Shown here: positions 8,566-16,081 of the stretch, piece after piece | Position numbering within the stretch: position 1 is the first letter of the stretch | Layout of the letters: every line of letters starts with the position of its first letter | DNA from: Rubrivivax sp. | GTDB taxonomy: Bacteria > Pseudomonadota > Gammaproteobacteria > Burkholderiales > Burkholderiaceae_C | Direction: 5' to 3' | Assembly (NCBI GenBank): GCA_020248945.1 | Contig: JADCGQ010000060.1 | Coordinates: 1-44,966 of the forward strand | Length of the DNA stretch: 44,966 nucleotides | Notes under the pieces: model-generated | The model's input: the letters and a program-made list of their open reading frames with translations, nothing else | Databases searched by the model: none | What the model was told of the DNA's origin: nothing | Translations under genes and position numbers: made by a program

Positions 8566-9306
8566 TCACGCGGGCCGTCGCAGCGCGCGCCAGAGCAACA
8601 GCAGGCCCAGCGCCAGGAACCAGAGCTGGATGCCCGTCGTCGAGATCACGATCGAGACTGGCGGCGCGATGCCGAAGAGTTCGAGGGCGGGCGAGGCAAC
8701 GAGGACGCCGGCCAGCAGCCCCGTCAGGCCCGCCCACGCGGGCAGGCGCCGGTCGCGCAGGATCACGAGGCTGGCCGCGATGGCCCAGATCGCGGCAAAG
8801 GCCGCGACGCCCAGCGTCTCCCCGATGGCGCCGCCCCAGGCGTTGATGGCGGCCTGCATCGACTCGACCGCGGCGCGGCCCTCGGCAGACAGGCCGGGGG
8901 CGGCATGGGCCTCCGCCAGCGACACGCTGCCGGTCAGCCAGCGCAGGATGCCGATGGCGCGCGCCAGCGCCGAGGCCGCGGCCGCCCCGATCGCGATGAG
9001 CGCCAGCGCGCCCAGCGGGCCGGGGCGCGACGCCAGGCGGACCGTCAGCACGCCAGTCACCAGGAACAGCAGCGAGTAGCCGAGGTAGAGCCCATACCCC
9101 AGCCGCACGGCGTCGAGCTGCTCGCGCAGCAGCGGCAGCATCCGCGAGGGCGGGTAGTCCAGGCTGTCCGGCCACTGGATCGCGCCGCCAAGCACCGCCA
9201 TGGGCGCGAAGATGCTAAGTCCCTGCACGAGCAGGACCAGCCCGGCTGCAAGGAGAAGGCTGCGCGACGGCGCGGCGTCGGTGCTGGAGGGGTCACGTGG
9301 GGTCAT
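8566..9306 (-). CDS. DUF4386-like integral membrane protein
   Basis: Membrane protein of 246 residues with about six hydrophobic helices (about 17-45, 65-88, 95-122, 150-175, 185-205 and 218-240) and no recognised catalytic motif. Size and helix pattern fit the DUF4386 family, whose function is unknown. The ATG at 9306 is preceded by GGAG at a good distance, so the frame upstream of it (to 9471) is not used. It heads a two-gene operon with the quinone oxidoreductase, and its leader contains block B shared with the mipA-like operon. Confidence 0.8.
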   Translation of the reverse strand: MTPRDPSSTDAAPSRSLLLAAGLVLLVQGLSIFAPMAVLGGAIQWPDSLDYPPSRMLPLLREQLDAVRLGYGLYLGYSLLFLVTGVLTVRLASRPGPLGALALIAIGAAAASALARAIGILRWLTGSVSLAEAHAAPGLSAEGRAAVESMQAAINAWGGAIGETLGVAAFAAIWAIAASLVILRDRRLPAWAGLTGLLAGVLVASPALELFGIAPPVSIVISTTGIQLWFLALGLLLLWRALRRPA

Positions 9307-9380
9307 GCGGTGCTCCAAGGGCTGGGGTCGGGGGATGGCGTGCGGGCCGGGGCGCCCGGCGCACGTCCGGTCTCCACGGG

Positions 9381-9448
9381 GAGTGTCCGGAGGGCCACAG
9401 CCCGCGCCAACCCCTGCATCCGCATGCTTGGCATTCATTCCTGAATGG
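9381..9448 (-). promoter_or_regulatory. Leader block B upstream of the DUF4386 operon, similar to block A at 7294-7361
   Basis: Ungapped counterpart of block A (see 7294-7361). The spacing between the three best-kept words is identical in both copies: 26 bases from GAGTGT to CCAACC and 35 bases from there to TGAATGG. It lies 75-142 bases upstream of the ATG at 9306. In place of the tandem GCATGCGTC it has the decayed pair GCATGCTTG, GCATTCATT. A weaker similarity continues toward the gene (ACGCCATCCCC in both). This suggests one regulator acting on both operons. Confidence 0.45.
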
Positions 9449-9488
9449 GCTTTCCCGCCCGCCCCGGACAACCGGCGCGCGGCTTGCG

Positions 9489-9750
9489 TCAGAGGTACTT
9501 CCGCCAGAGTTCGTTGGACAGCTTCCCTGCGGGGTCGAGCTGCTGCTTGATCCGTCGAAGCCGGTCAGCCTCGGGGTAGGCCGCGTTGAACTGCTCGACC
9601 GTCTCGTGCAACGGGTAGGGCAGGCAGTAGCGGCCGCCGTGCCGCAACGCCAGCGCGATGAGCTCGCGGGTCCACGCGCCGAACTCGGTTCTCGCGCGCG
9701 TGGGCAACTCAGATACGTCGCCGGCCAGAGCGGGGTGCGGGGCAAGAACA
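9489..9750 (-). pseudogene. 3' remnant of an FAD-linked oxidase (lactone oxidase/VAO type)
   Basis: The open frame ends at 9489 and can be followed back to about 9750, where a stop appears. It gives a peptide of about 85 residues containing HGGRYCLPYPLHET, YPEADRLRRIKQQLDP and a terminal LSNELWRKYL. This is the usual C-terminus of FAD-binding oxidases related to aldonolactone oxidases. The FAD-binding domain (several hundred residues) is missing. The break coincides with an abrupt AT-rich segment (9755-9790), so I read this as a truncated gene left by a deletion or rearrangement. A TTG at 9707 could start a 72-residue product, but a functional role is unlikely. Confidence 0.6.
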
Positions 9751-9754
9751 GCTA

Positions 9755-9790
9755 CTTAACATAATATACATCGTACGCCATTTATGAAGT
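9755..9790. other. AT-rich junction segment
   Basis: About 35 bases (from CTTAACATAATATACATCG onward) are far richer in A and T than anything nearby, and lie exactly where the FAD-oxidase remnant loses its reading frame. The segment resembles a transplanted promoter or operator (ATAATATAC contains -10-like words on both strands), but no intact gene starts beside it. Confidence 0.35.
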
Positions 9791-9833
9791 CAAAGAGAGG
9801 GCGCACGAGGCGCCCTGACGCGACCCTGTTTGC

Positions 9834-10043
9834 TCAATCTGCCGCAGGCTCGGCGGCATCATCCAGATCGTCGTCGGGCACGCCCGGGCGAGCCGAACTC
9901 GAGGCCGGCGTCGGTCGGTCGAGCGGACGGCACAGATGCCGATTCAACTGTCCGAGTCGCTCCGACTTCTCGACCGCGGCCAGAACGACCTCGGGGCTGA
10001 TCATCAGCAGGAACGGGTTGCGGGCTTGGGCCGGATGCGACAT
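9834..10043 (-). CDS. Small conserved hypothetical protein (69 aa)
   Basis: Short cytoplasmic protein starting at ATG 10043, with GAGGAG seven bases upstream. The frame upstream of that ATG is not needed. The N-terminal half (NPFLLMISPEVVLAAVEKSE, then RLGQLNRHLCRPLD) is compact and helical. The tail is Pro/Ser-rich and then acidic (DDDLDD). I recall small proteins with an FLLM...PE.V..A...S.RL..L....CRPLD pattern in Burkholderiales, but no function is known. Expressed alone, with no operon partner. The strong ribosome-binding site is the main support that it is real. Confidence 0.65.
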   Translation of the reverse strand: MSHPAQARNPFLLMISPEVVLAAVEKSERLGQLNRHLCRPLDRPTPASSSARPGVPDDDLDDAAEPAAD

Positions 10044-10181
10044 GCGGGACTCCTCGAGCGGTGCCGAACTGACACTGCGGACCACTCTACGCTGGCATCG
10101 GGTCATTGCGAAGAAGGTGGGCGCCGATCTGCAGTGTCAGGAGACTTCTGACACGCCGTCATCCAGACAAGCGTGATTTCC

Positions 10182-10838
10182 CTAACGTTGCGCAGGTGCG
10201 GCAGCGGCGAGCGCCGCCAATTGCTGCGCCATGCTGTCCCGGCCCGCACTGCGGGCGAAATCGGCCGCGTTCATGTCGCGGTCGTTTCGCAGCCGGGTGT
10301 CGGCGCCGCGTGCCACCAGCCAATCGACCGACTCGCTGGCCCCGTAGCGGGCCGCCATCATCAGCGGCGTGCTGCGGTTCGGCGAGCGGGCGTCGATGGC
10401 GGCGCCCTGTTCCACCAGCCAGCGCACCACGTCCGTGGCGCCGCCACTGGCCGCGTAGTGCAGCGGCGTCCAGCCTTCGCGGTTGATCGCCGCACCCTTG
10501 GCCACCAGGCGCTGCACCCACTCGCCTTGACCCCGCAGCGCGGCGAGCATCAGCGCCGTCTCGCCGGCGGCGTTGGGCGAATCGATCTTGAGCGCCGGTT
10601 GCGCCAGCAGCACCGCCGCCACCTTGAACGCTTCGTCGCGGAGAGCCAGAGCCAACGCGGGCTGGCCTTGCGGGTTGGCCTTGTTCGGGTCGCCGCCGGC
10701 GTCGAGCCAGCGCTTCACACCGCGTTCGTCGTCCACGCTCACGGCCCTGAAGAAGGCCACCTCATCCTGAGCGAAAGCCGGCAGAACTGCTGCCAAAACA
10801 ACCAGATGGAGCAGGATGTGAAAGCAGCGCTTGAGCAT
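10182..10838 (-). CDS. Secreted ankyrin-repeat protein
   Basis: About 218 residues. A signal peptide (hydrophobic core about 5-20, cleavage after AFA) is followed by five to six ankyrin repeats, recognisable by GWTPLHYAASGG, TPLMMAARYGASE and ETALMLAALRGQ. Likely a periplasmic protein-protein interaction module; the partner is unknown. Two starts are possible: the ATG at 10844, which overlaps the tatD stop as ATGA, or the ATG at 10838, which has AAGGGG at a better distance. I chose 10838. Either way it is translationally linked to tatD at the end of the mltG-tatD chain. Confidence 0.87.
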   Translation of the reverse strand: MLKRCFHILLHLVVLAAVLPAFAQDEVAFFRAVSVDDERGVKRWLDAGGDPNKANPQGQPALALALRDEAFKVAAVLLAQPALKIDSPNAAGETALMLAALRGQGEWVQRLVAKGAAINREGWTPLHYAASGGATDVVRWLVEQGAAIDARSPNRSTPLMMAARYGASESVDWLVARGADTRLRNDRDMNAADFARSAGRDSMAQQLAALAAAAPAQR

Positions 10839-10840
10839 CG

Positions 10841-11635
10841 TCATCCCCTTGGAGCCGGCCCCAGACGGGTGAACAGGCGTTCGCAGTTGGCACTGGTGGC
10901 CGCCGCCACCGTGGCCACGTCCAGGCCCTTCAAGGCCGCGAGCTGCGCCGCCACGTGCGGCACATAGGCCGGCTGGTTGGTCTTGCCTCGGTACGGCACG
11001 GGCGCCAGGTAGGGGCTGTCGGTCTCGATCAGGCAGCGGTCGAGCGGCACCCAGCGCGCCACGTCGCGCAGCTCTTCGGCGTTGCGGAAGGTCAGGATGC
11101 CGGAGAACGAGATGTAGAAGCCGAGGTCCAGCGCGGCCCGCGCGACTTCGGCCGTCTCGGTGAAGCAATGGAACACGCCGCCGACCGCGCCACGGCCTTC
11201 GCTGCGCAGCATCTCGACGGTGTCAGCGCTGGCGCTGCGCGTGTGCACCACCAGCGGCAGACCGGTGGCGTGGGCGGCCGCAATGTGGACGGCGAAACGC
11301 TCGCGCTGCCAGGCCATCTCGGCCACCGAGCGCCCGTTGAGCCGGTAGTAGTCGAGCCCGGTCTCGCCGATGGCCACGACGCGCTCGCGGCCGGCCCGCG
11401 TGACGAGATCGTCGAGCGTGGGCTCCTGCACGCCTTCGTTGTCGGGGTGGACGCCGGCAGTGCACCAGAGCTCGGCGTGGTCGCGCGCCAGCGTGTGCAC
11501 CGTCTCGAACTCCTCGAGCGTGGTGCAGATGCAGATGGCGCGGTCGACCTGCGCGGCGGCCATCGCGTGGCGCAGCTCGGGCAAGCGCTCGTGCAAGCCG
11601 GGGAAGCTGAGATGGCAGTGCGAGTCGACGAACAT
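10841..11635 (-). CDS. tatD: TatD family metal-dependent hydrolase / DNase
   Basis: Metal-dependent hydrolase of 264 residues with a TIM-barrel amidohydrolase fold. TatD proteins act as 3'-5' DNases in DNA repair or quality control. Metal ligands are visible: DSHCHL at 4-9, the Glu in IGETGLDYY, and the later His in VVHTR and VFHCF, plus the Asp in LIETDSPYL. The ATG at 11635 gives the family's normal length. It follows pilZ by 38 bases and overlaps the ankyrin gene. The holB-pilZ-tatD order is typical of Burkholderiales. Some related genomes name this copy ycfH. Confidence 0.93.
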   Translation of the reverse strand: MFVDSHCHLSFPGLHERLPELRHAMAAAQVDRAICICTTLEEFETVHTLARDHAELWCTAGVHPDNEGVQEPTLDDLVTRAGRERVVAIGETGLDYYRLNGRSVAEMAWQRERFAVHIAAAHATGLPLVVHTRSASADTVEMLRSEGRGAVGGVFHCFTETAEVARAALDLGFYISFSGILTFRNAEELRDVARWVPLDRCLIETDSPYLAPVPYRGKTNQPAYVPHVAAQLAALKGLDVATVAAATSANCERLFTRLGPAPRG

Positions 11636-11673
11636 CGGGGCGGTGGCGGCCGGGTGCGGCCCGGCCTGAGGAC

Positions 11674-12084
11674 TCAGATCGTCTGCGTCGGCTTCTGCGA
11701 CTGGATCGAGGTGCCCAGGATCTCTTCGATCTTGACCTTCAACTGCCGCGACTTCTCGTCGTTCGGGAAGCGCACGCCCACGCCCTGCGTGCGCCCGCCG
11801 GAGGCGTTGGCCGGCGTGATCCACGACACCTTGCCGGCCACCGGAAAGCGCTGCGGATCGTCGGGCAGCGACAGCAGCAGGTAGATGTCTTCGCCGAGCC
11901 GGTACTCGCGGGTGGTCGGCACGAACAGGCCACCGTCGGTGAAGATGGGGATGTAGGCCGCGTACAGCGCGCCCTTCTCGCGGAACACCAGCTGGATGAC
12001 GCTGGGCCGCCCGGTGGCCGCCGCCGCGCCGGGCACCACGGGGGCGCCGAGGCCGCCAACGCGGGTGGGGGTGCGGTCGTTCAT
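11674..12084 (-). CDS. pilZ: PilZ domain protein (type IV pilus PilZ-like)
   Basis: Small cytoplasmic protein of 136 residues formed by one PilZ domain (about 27-120: AYIPIFTDGGLFVPT, EDIYLLLSLPDD, GRTQGVGVRFP). The strongest c-di-GMP-binding motif RxxxR is not evident in the N-terminal part, which fits canonical PilZ of the pilus system, known for not binding c-di-GMP and for acting through FimX/PilB. Its ATG overlaps the holB stop (ATGA at 12084-12081), which implies coupling. Placement between holB and tatD is the conserved location of pilZ in this group. Confidence 0.92.
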   Translation of the reverse strand: MNDRTPTRVGGLGAPVVPGAAAATGRPSVIQLVFREKGALYAAYIPIFTDGGLFVPTTREYRLGEDIYLLLSLPDDPQRFPVAGKVSWITPANASGGRTQGVGVRFPNDEKSRQLKVKIEEILGTSIQSQKPTQTI

Positions 12085-13142
12085 GTGGGCAGTGTATCCA
12101 AGCCCGGGCGGCGCGGGCCGGCAGCTGCGGCTCGTGCCGGTGCGCTGCGCAGGGCCCGGCTGGCCGCGGCCACCAGGCTGTCGACCAGCACGCCCTCGTT
12201 CCACGGATGCGCAGCGTGCCGTGCCACACGCTGCAGCTCTTGCGACCACTGCCGCAGCGCCTCGATCGACGCTGCCTTGGGCACGCTGCCAGCCACGAAG
12301 TAGCGCGGGGCCGCGCCACCGGCCACCGCCAGCGCGTCGTGGCACAGCTTGAGCAAGAGGTCGAGCAGCTGCGGCAGCGGCCAGCCCTGCACGGCTGCGC
12401 CCTGCCCTCGTGCGATGGCCTGCGGCAGCTGGCGCCAGTGCTCGGCGCGCAGGCCGCGCTGGTGCAGTTCCAGCGCGTCGAGCGGTCGCCCGGCACAGGC
12501 GGCGAGCAGCACCTCCGGCTCGTCCACCCCCTGCCCCGCCAGCCAGGCCGTGGCCTGGGCGCTGTTGGGTTCGGCCAGCCGCCAGGCCTGGCAGCGGCTG
12601 CGCACGGTGGGCAACAGCCGCGCGGGGTCGGGCGTGGTGATGATCAGCCGCGTGCCGGCCGGTGGCTCTTCGAGTGTCTTCAGCAGCGCGTTGGCCGCGC
12701 TGAGGTTCAGCGTCTCGCCCGGGGTCAGCACGGCCACCTTGCCGCGGCCGCGGGCCGACGTCTTGTAGGCCCAGTCGATGAGCAGCCGAACCTCGTCGAC
12801 ACGGATCTGCCGGCTCGGCTTCTTGCTGCTGTCGGCCTCGGGTTTGTCGCTGGCCAGGAGCCAGCCGCGCTCGCGCCGCTGCAGTTCGGGCATCAGCAGG
12901 AACAGGTCGGGATGGACATGGCTCTGGACGAGCCGGCAGCTGCCGCAGCGGCCGCAGGCCAGACCCGGGCCGACGGGCGCTTCGCACAGCCACGACTGCG
13001 CCAGGCTCACGCCGAAGGGCAGCACGCCCGCGCCGGCCGCGCCCTGCACCATCAGCGCATGGCCGCGCTGCCGCGTCAGCACTTCGGCCAGCGGCAGCGC
13101 CAGCCAGGGCAGCGGCACCTGGCCGTCGTCGGCGATCAGCAC
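12081..13142 (-). CDS. holB: DNA polymerase III delta' subunit
   Basis: Clamp-loader subunit of the replicative polymerase, 353 residues. The N-terminal AAA-type domain has a degraded P-loop (QGAAGAGVLPF, no GKT), normal for delta', which does not hydrolyse ATP. A four-cysteine zinc module (CEAPVGPGLACGRCGSC) begins near 53. The sensor and SRC regions are visible (NALLKTLEEPP, TVRSRCQ). The start is a GTG at 13142, just after the tmk stop. The C-terminal domain for clamp-loader assembly is Ala/Arg-rich. It overlaps pilZ by four bases. The assignment is secure. Confidence 0.95.
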   Translation of the reverse strand: MLIADDGQVPLPWLALPLAEVLTRQRGHALMVQGAAGAGVLPFGVSLAQSWLCEAPVGPGLACGRCGSCRLVQSHVHPDLFLLMPELQRRERGWLLASDKPEADSSKKPSRQIRVDEVRLLIDWAYKTSARGRGKVAVLTPGETLNLSAANALLKTLEEPPAGTRLIITTPDPARLLPTVRSRCQAWRLAEPNSAQATAWLAGQGVDEPEVLLAACAGRPLDALELHQRGLRAEHWRQLPQAIARGQGAAVQGWPLPQLLDLLLKLCHDALAVAGGAAPRYFVAGSVPKAASIEALRQWSQELQRVARHAAHPWNEGVLVDSLVAAASRALRSAPARAAAAGPRRPGLDTLPT

Positions 13143-13146
13143 CGCG

Positions 13147-13761
13147 TCACCCGAAGCGCCGCACGAGCGCGGCCTCGACCTGCTGCCACACGGCGGCCGG
13201 CTCGGCCCGGGCGTCGATGTGCTCGAAGCGGCGCCGGTCGGCGGCCTCGCGCGCTGCGTAGCCGGCGATCACGCGCTCGAAGAAGGCCACATCCTGTGCC
13301 TCGAACCGGTCGGGCGCGCGCGCGGCGGCGCGGCGGCGCGCGGCTTCGGCGGCGGGCAGATCGAACCACAGCGTCAGATCGGGCTGGCGGCCTTGCTGCA
13401 CCCAGCCTTCGAGCGTGAACAGCACGCCGGCGTCGAAGCCGCGACCGCCGCCCTGGTAGGCAAAGCTCGCGTCGGTGAACCGGTCGCAGACCACCACCGC
13501 GCCTCGCGCCAACGCAGGCTCGATCACCTGCACGAGGTGGTCGCGCCGCGCGGCGAACACCAGCAAGGCCTCAGTCAGCGGGTCCATCGAGCGGTGCAGC
13601 ACCAGTTCGCGCAGGGCTTCGGCGAGCTCGGTACCGCCCGGCTCACGCGTGCCCACCACCTCGTGGCCGCGCTGCTGGAACCAGGCCCGCAGCGCGGCCA
13701 GGTGCGTGCTCTTGCCCGCGCCGTCGATGCCTTCGACGGTGACGAAGAGTCCGGCGGCCAT
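13147..13761 (-). CDS. tmk: dTMP kinase
   Basis: Thymidylate kinase, 204 residues, converts dTMP to dTDP with ATP for DNA synthesis. The P-loop is GIDGAGKST at 11-19. The substrate-binding [11 protein letters not shown] and the DR motif in [16 protein letters not shown] are intact, and the lid is Arg-rich. Its ATG shares a base with the mltG stop (TGATG at 13763-13759) and holB begins within a few bases of its stop, so the three are co-translated. Confidence 0.96.
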   Translation of the reverse strand: MAAGLFVTVEGIDGAGKSTHLAALRAWFQQRGHEVVGTREPGGTELAEALRELVLHRSMDPLTEALLVFAARRDHLVQVIEPALARGAVVVCDRFTDASFAYQGGGRGFDAGVLFTLEGWVQQGRQPDLTLWFDLPAAEAARRRAAARAPDRFEAQDVAFFERVIAGYAAREAADRRRFEHIDARAEPAAVWQQVEAALVRRFG

Positions 13762-14774
13762 CAGCGGCGCAATTGGTAGCGGGTCACGGCGCGATTATGG
13801 TCGGCGAGGTTTTCGCTGAAGGCGCTGCGGCCGTCGCCCTTGGCCACGAAGTACAGCGCCTTCGTGCGCTCGGGCCGCACGGCCGCGCGCAGCGACGCCA
13901 AGCCGGGCAGAGCGATGGGCGTCGGCGGCAGGCCGCCGCGGGTGTAGGTGTTGAACGGGCCGTCGGTCTCGAGGTCGCGCCGGCGCAGGTTGCCGTCGAA
14001 ACTGGCACCGAGCCCGTAGATGACGGTCGGGTCGGTCTGCAGCGGCATGCCGATGCGCAGCCGGTTCACGAAGACGCCGGCGATCTGACCGCGGTCGGCA
14101 TCGAGCCCGGTTTCCTTCTCCACGATGGAAGCCAGGATCAGCGCCTCGTCGGGCGTCTTCAGGGGAACGTCGGCAGCGCGCTGCTCCCAGGCCTGCTGCA
14201 GCTGCTGCTGCATCATGCGATGCGCGCGCCGCAGCACGGTGAGGTCGCTGACGCCGCGGCTGTAGACGTAGGTATCGGGGAAGAAACGCCCTTCGGCCGG
14301 TATGCCCGGCGCGCCGACGGCGGCCATCAGCGCGGCCTCGTCGAGCGCGGCCGTGGTGGGCTTCAAGTGCGGCGCGCGCGCCAGCTCGGCACGCAGTTGG
14401 CGCAGGGTCCAGCCTTCGATGAAGCGCACCCGTTCCCGCAGTTCGTCGCCCTGCACGAGCTTGTCGAGCAGCGTGCGCGGCGTCGTGCCCTCGGTGACTT
14501 CGTAGCTGCCGGCGCGGATGCGGCGGGCCTGGCCCGACCAGCGGAACCACTCGTAGAGCAAGCGTGGCGAGGTCATCACCCCAGCGCCGACCCAGGCCTG
14601 GGCCACGGTGCGTGGGTTGTCACCCGGCTCGATCGACAGTTCCACCGAGGGCGTGGCCAGCGGCAAGGGCCGGTCGATCCACCACCATGCGGCTGCCGCG
14701 ACGCCCCCCGTGGCCAGCAAGGGCACCAGCAGGAGCGCCAGGCCGATACGAATCCACGAAGCTCGAAACGCCAT
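13761..14774 (-). CDS. mltG: Endolytic murein transglycosylase MltG (YceG-like)
   Basis: Inner-membrane-anchored lytic transglycosylase, 337 residues, that cuts nascent peptidoglycan and sets glycan length. One N-terminal membrane helix (about 9-33) is followed by a LysM-like segment and the YceG catalytic domain. The catalytic Glu is Glu219 in ASIVEKETG, matching Glu218 of E. coli. The later [16 protein letters not shown] and IYGLG motifs are intact. It heads the mltG-tmk-holB-pilZ-tatD-ankyrin chain, and ygfZ diverges from it with only 23 bases between the start codons. Confidence 0.95.
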   Translation of the reverse strand: MAFRASWIRIGLALLLVPLLATGGVAAAAWWWIDRPLPLATPSVELSIEPGDNPRTVAQAWVGAGVMTSPRLLYEWFRWSGQARRIRAGSYEVTEGTTPRTLLDKLVQGDELRERVRFIEGWTLRQLRAELARAPHLKPTTAALDEAALMAAVGAPGIPAEGRFFPDTYVYSRGVSDLTVLRRAHRMMQQQLQQAWEQRAADVPLKTPDEALILASIVEKETGLDADRGQIAGVFVNRLRIGMPLQTDPTVIYGLGASFDGNLRRRDLETDGPFNTYTRGGLPPTPIALPGLASLRAAVRPERTKALYFVAKGDGRSAFSENLADHNRAVTRYQLRR

Positions 14775-14791
14775 GACCTGCTCATGATAAT
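14763..14791 (+). promoter_or_regulatory. Candidate promoter of ygfZ, possibly giving a leaderless mRNA
   Basis: TCGAAA at 14763-14768 (4 of 6 to TTGACA), a 17-base spacer and GATAAT at 14786-14791 (5 of 6 to TATAAT). The expected start of transcription, about seven bases after the -10 box, falls on the A of the ygfZ ATG at 14798. No Shine-Dalgarno sequence precedes that ATG, which fits a leaderless transcript. This is prediction only. Confidence 0.4.
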
Positions 14792-14797
14792 CAGCGC

Positions 14798-15730
14798 ATG
14801 TCGCTCACCATCGCCGCCCTGCCCGTTTCGGGCGCCCTGCCCCTCGCTGACTGGGGCCTCATCCGTGCCCACGGCGCGGAGGCCCGCAGCTTTCTGCACG
14901 GCCAACTCACGCAGGACACGAACTCGTTGCAGCCCGGCACGGCGCGGCTGGCTGGTTACTGCACGGCCAAGGGCCGGCTGCTGGCCACCTTCGTGATCTG
15001 GGCCGAGGGCGACGACGCCGTGCTGCTGGCCTGCAGCGCCGACGTGCTGCCCGCAGTGCTGAAGCGGCTGCGCATGTTCGTGCTGCGTGCGAAGTGCAAG
15101 CTCGACGACGTGAGTGCCGAGCCTGCATGGGCGCCGGTGCGCGGCCTCGTCGGCGCCGCGGCGGGCACGGGCCTGCCGTGGTCGGTGAGTGCCTCGAACG
15201 GCGGAACCTGCGTGATGCTGCCGCAGGCGCTGGCGGGTGGCCAGCCGGTGGCGCGGGCGTTGCAGTTCGGGGGCGAGGCGCCCGCTGCGCCGGCGCTGGA
15301 CGCCGAGGTGTGGCAAGGCCTAGAGGCCGCCAGCGGCGTGCCGCGCATCGTGGCGGCCACGGTCGAGCAGTTCGTGCCGCAGATGGTGAATCTCGAGCTC
15401 GTGGGCGGCGTGAACTTCCAGAAGGGCTGCTACCCCGGCCAGGAGATCGTGGCGCGCAGCCAGTACCGCGGCACGCTCAAGCGCCGCGGCGTGCTGGTGC
15501 AGGGGCCGGTGCCGATGACGCCCGGCCAGGAGGTGCTGCACAGCGCCGACCCCGGCCAGCCTGCCGGCATGGTGGCGCTGGCGGGCGTGTTGCCCGGCCT
15601 GGGCGCCGTCGCGCTGGTCGAGCTGAAGCTGTCGGCGCTGGAAGGCGGCAGCCTGCACCTGGGCAGCGCCGAAGGCCCGCTGCTCACGCCCACGGCCCTG
15701 CCCTACGTCATTCCGGCCGACGCGGCCTGA
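14798..15730 (+). CDS. ygfZ: Folate-binding protein YgfZ (iron-sulfur cluster repair)
   Basis: GcvT-like tetrahydrofolate-dependent protein, 310 residues, which helps maintain Fe-S enzymes such as MiaB. The diagnostic KGCYPGQE motif is at about 209-216, with the reactive Cys at 211. The N-terminal part has ETHGAEARSFLHGQLTQD-like folate-domain features (AHGAEARSFLHGQLTQD near 27). It starts at ATG 14798 with no ribosome-binding site upstream. It is divergent from mltG and followed after 22 bases by the DUF4936 gene, probably as an operon. Confidence 0.93.
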   Translation: MSLTIAALPVSGALPLADWGLIRAHGAEARSFLHGQLTQDTNSLQPGTARLAGYCTAKGRLLATFVIWAEGDDAVLLACSADVLPAVLKRLRMFVLRAKCKLDDVSAEPAWAPVRGLVGAAAGTGLPWSVSASNGGTCVMLPQALAGGQPVARALQFGGEAPAAPALDAEVWQGLEAASGVPRIVAATVEQFVPQMVNLELVGGVNFQKGCYPGQEIVARSQYRGTLKRRGVLVQGPVPMTPGQEVLHSADPGQPAGMVALAGVLPGLGAVALVELKLSALEGGSLHLGSAEGPLLTPTALPYVIPADAA

Positions 15731-15752
15731 ACGAAGACAGCAGCGGGCGGCC

Positions 15753-16049
15753 ATGCGCGAACTCTTCGTCTACTGGCGCCTGTCGCGCCACGATGTCGGG
15801 GCCGCACAGGCCGAGATGCAGCGCCTGCAGACCGCCCTCGAGGGCGAGTGGCCCGGGCTCGTCGCCCGCCTGTACCTGCGGGCCGACGCCGACGGCAGCG
15901 ACGACGCCACGCTGATGGAAACCTACGCGCGCGACGGCGGCATCGCGCCGGGCCTGCAGGCCGACATCGTGACGCGCGGCACCCAGGCCGCAGCGCGCTG
16001 GTGCCGCGGCGCCCGGCACGTCGAGGTCTTCGAACCGGTCGCTCGCTGA
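15753..16049 (+). CDS. DUF4936 family protein
   Basis: Cytoplasmic protein of 98 residues that fits DUF4936, a small family found next to ygfZ in Burkholderiales. Visible features are an opening MRELFVYWRLS, a central LYLRADADG.D..TLMETY and a C-terminal HVEVFEPV. The fold is probably a ferredoxin-like dimer; the function is unknown. A weak GCGGGCGGCC precedes the ATG. It is convergent with the thioesterase-GNAT gene. Confidence 0.85.
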   Translation: MRELFVYWRLSRHDVGAAQAEMQRLQTALEGEWPGLVARLYLRADADGSDDATLMETYARDGGIAPGLQADIVTRGTQAAARWCRGARHVEVFEPVAR

Positions 16050-16081
16050 GCGCGCGGCCCCATTGCGGCCTGCGCCTCAGC
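16045..16081. terminator. Hairpin between convergent DUF4936 and thioesterase-GNAT genes
   Basis: GCTGAG at 16045-16050 pairs with CTCAGC at 16076-16081, and the inner GGCC at 16056-16059 pairs with GGCC at 16067-16070, with bulges between. It covers the stop codons of both convergent genes. It lacks a T-tract on both strands, so termination strength is doubtful. Confidence 0.3.

Noticed and set aside
9057..9296. Short minus-strand frame inside the DUF4386 gene
   Set aside because: Arg/Ser/Cys-rich out-of-frame translation with no start signal; it is a shadow of the membrane-protein gene.
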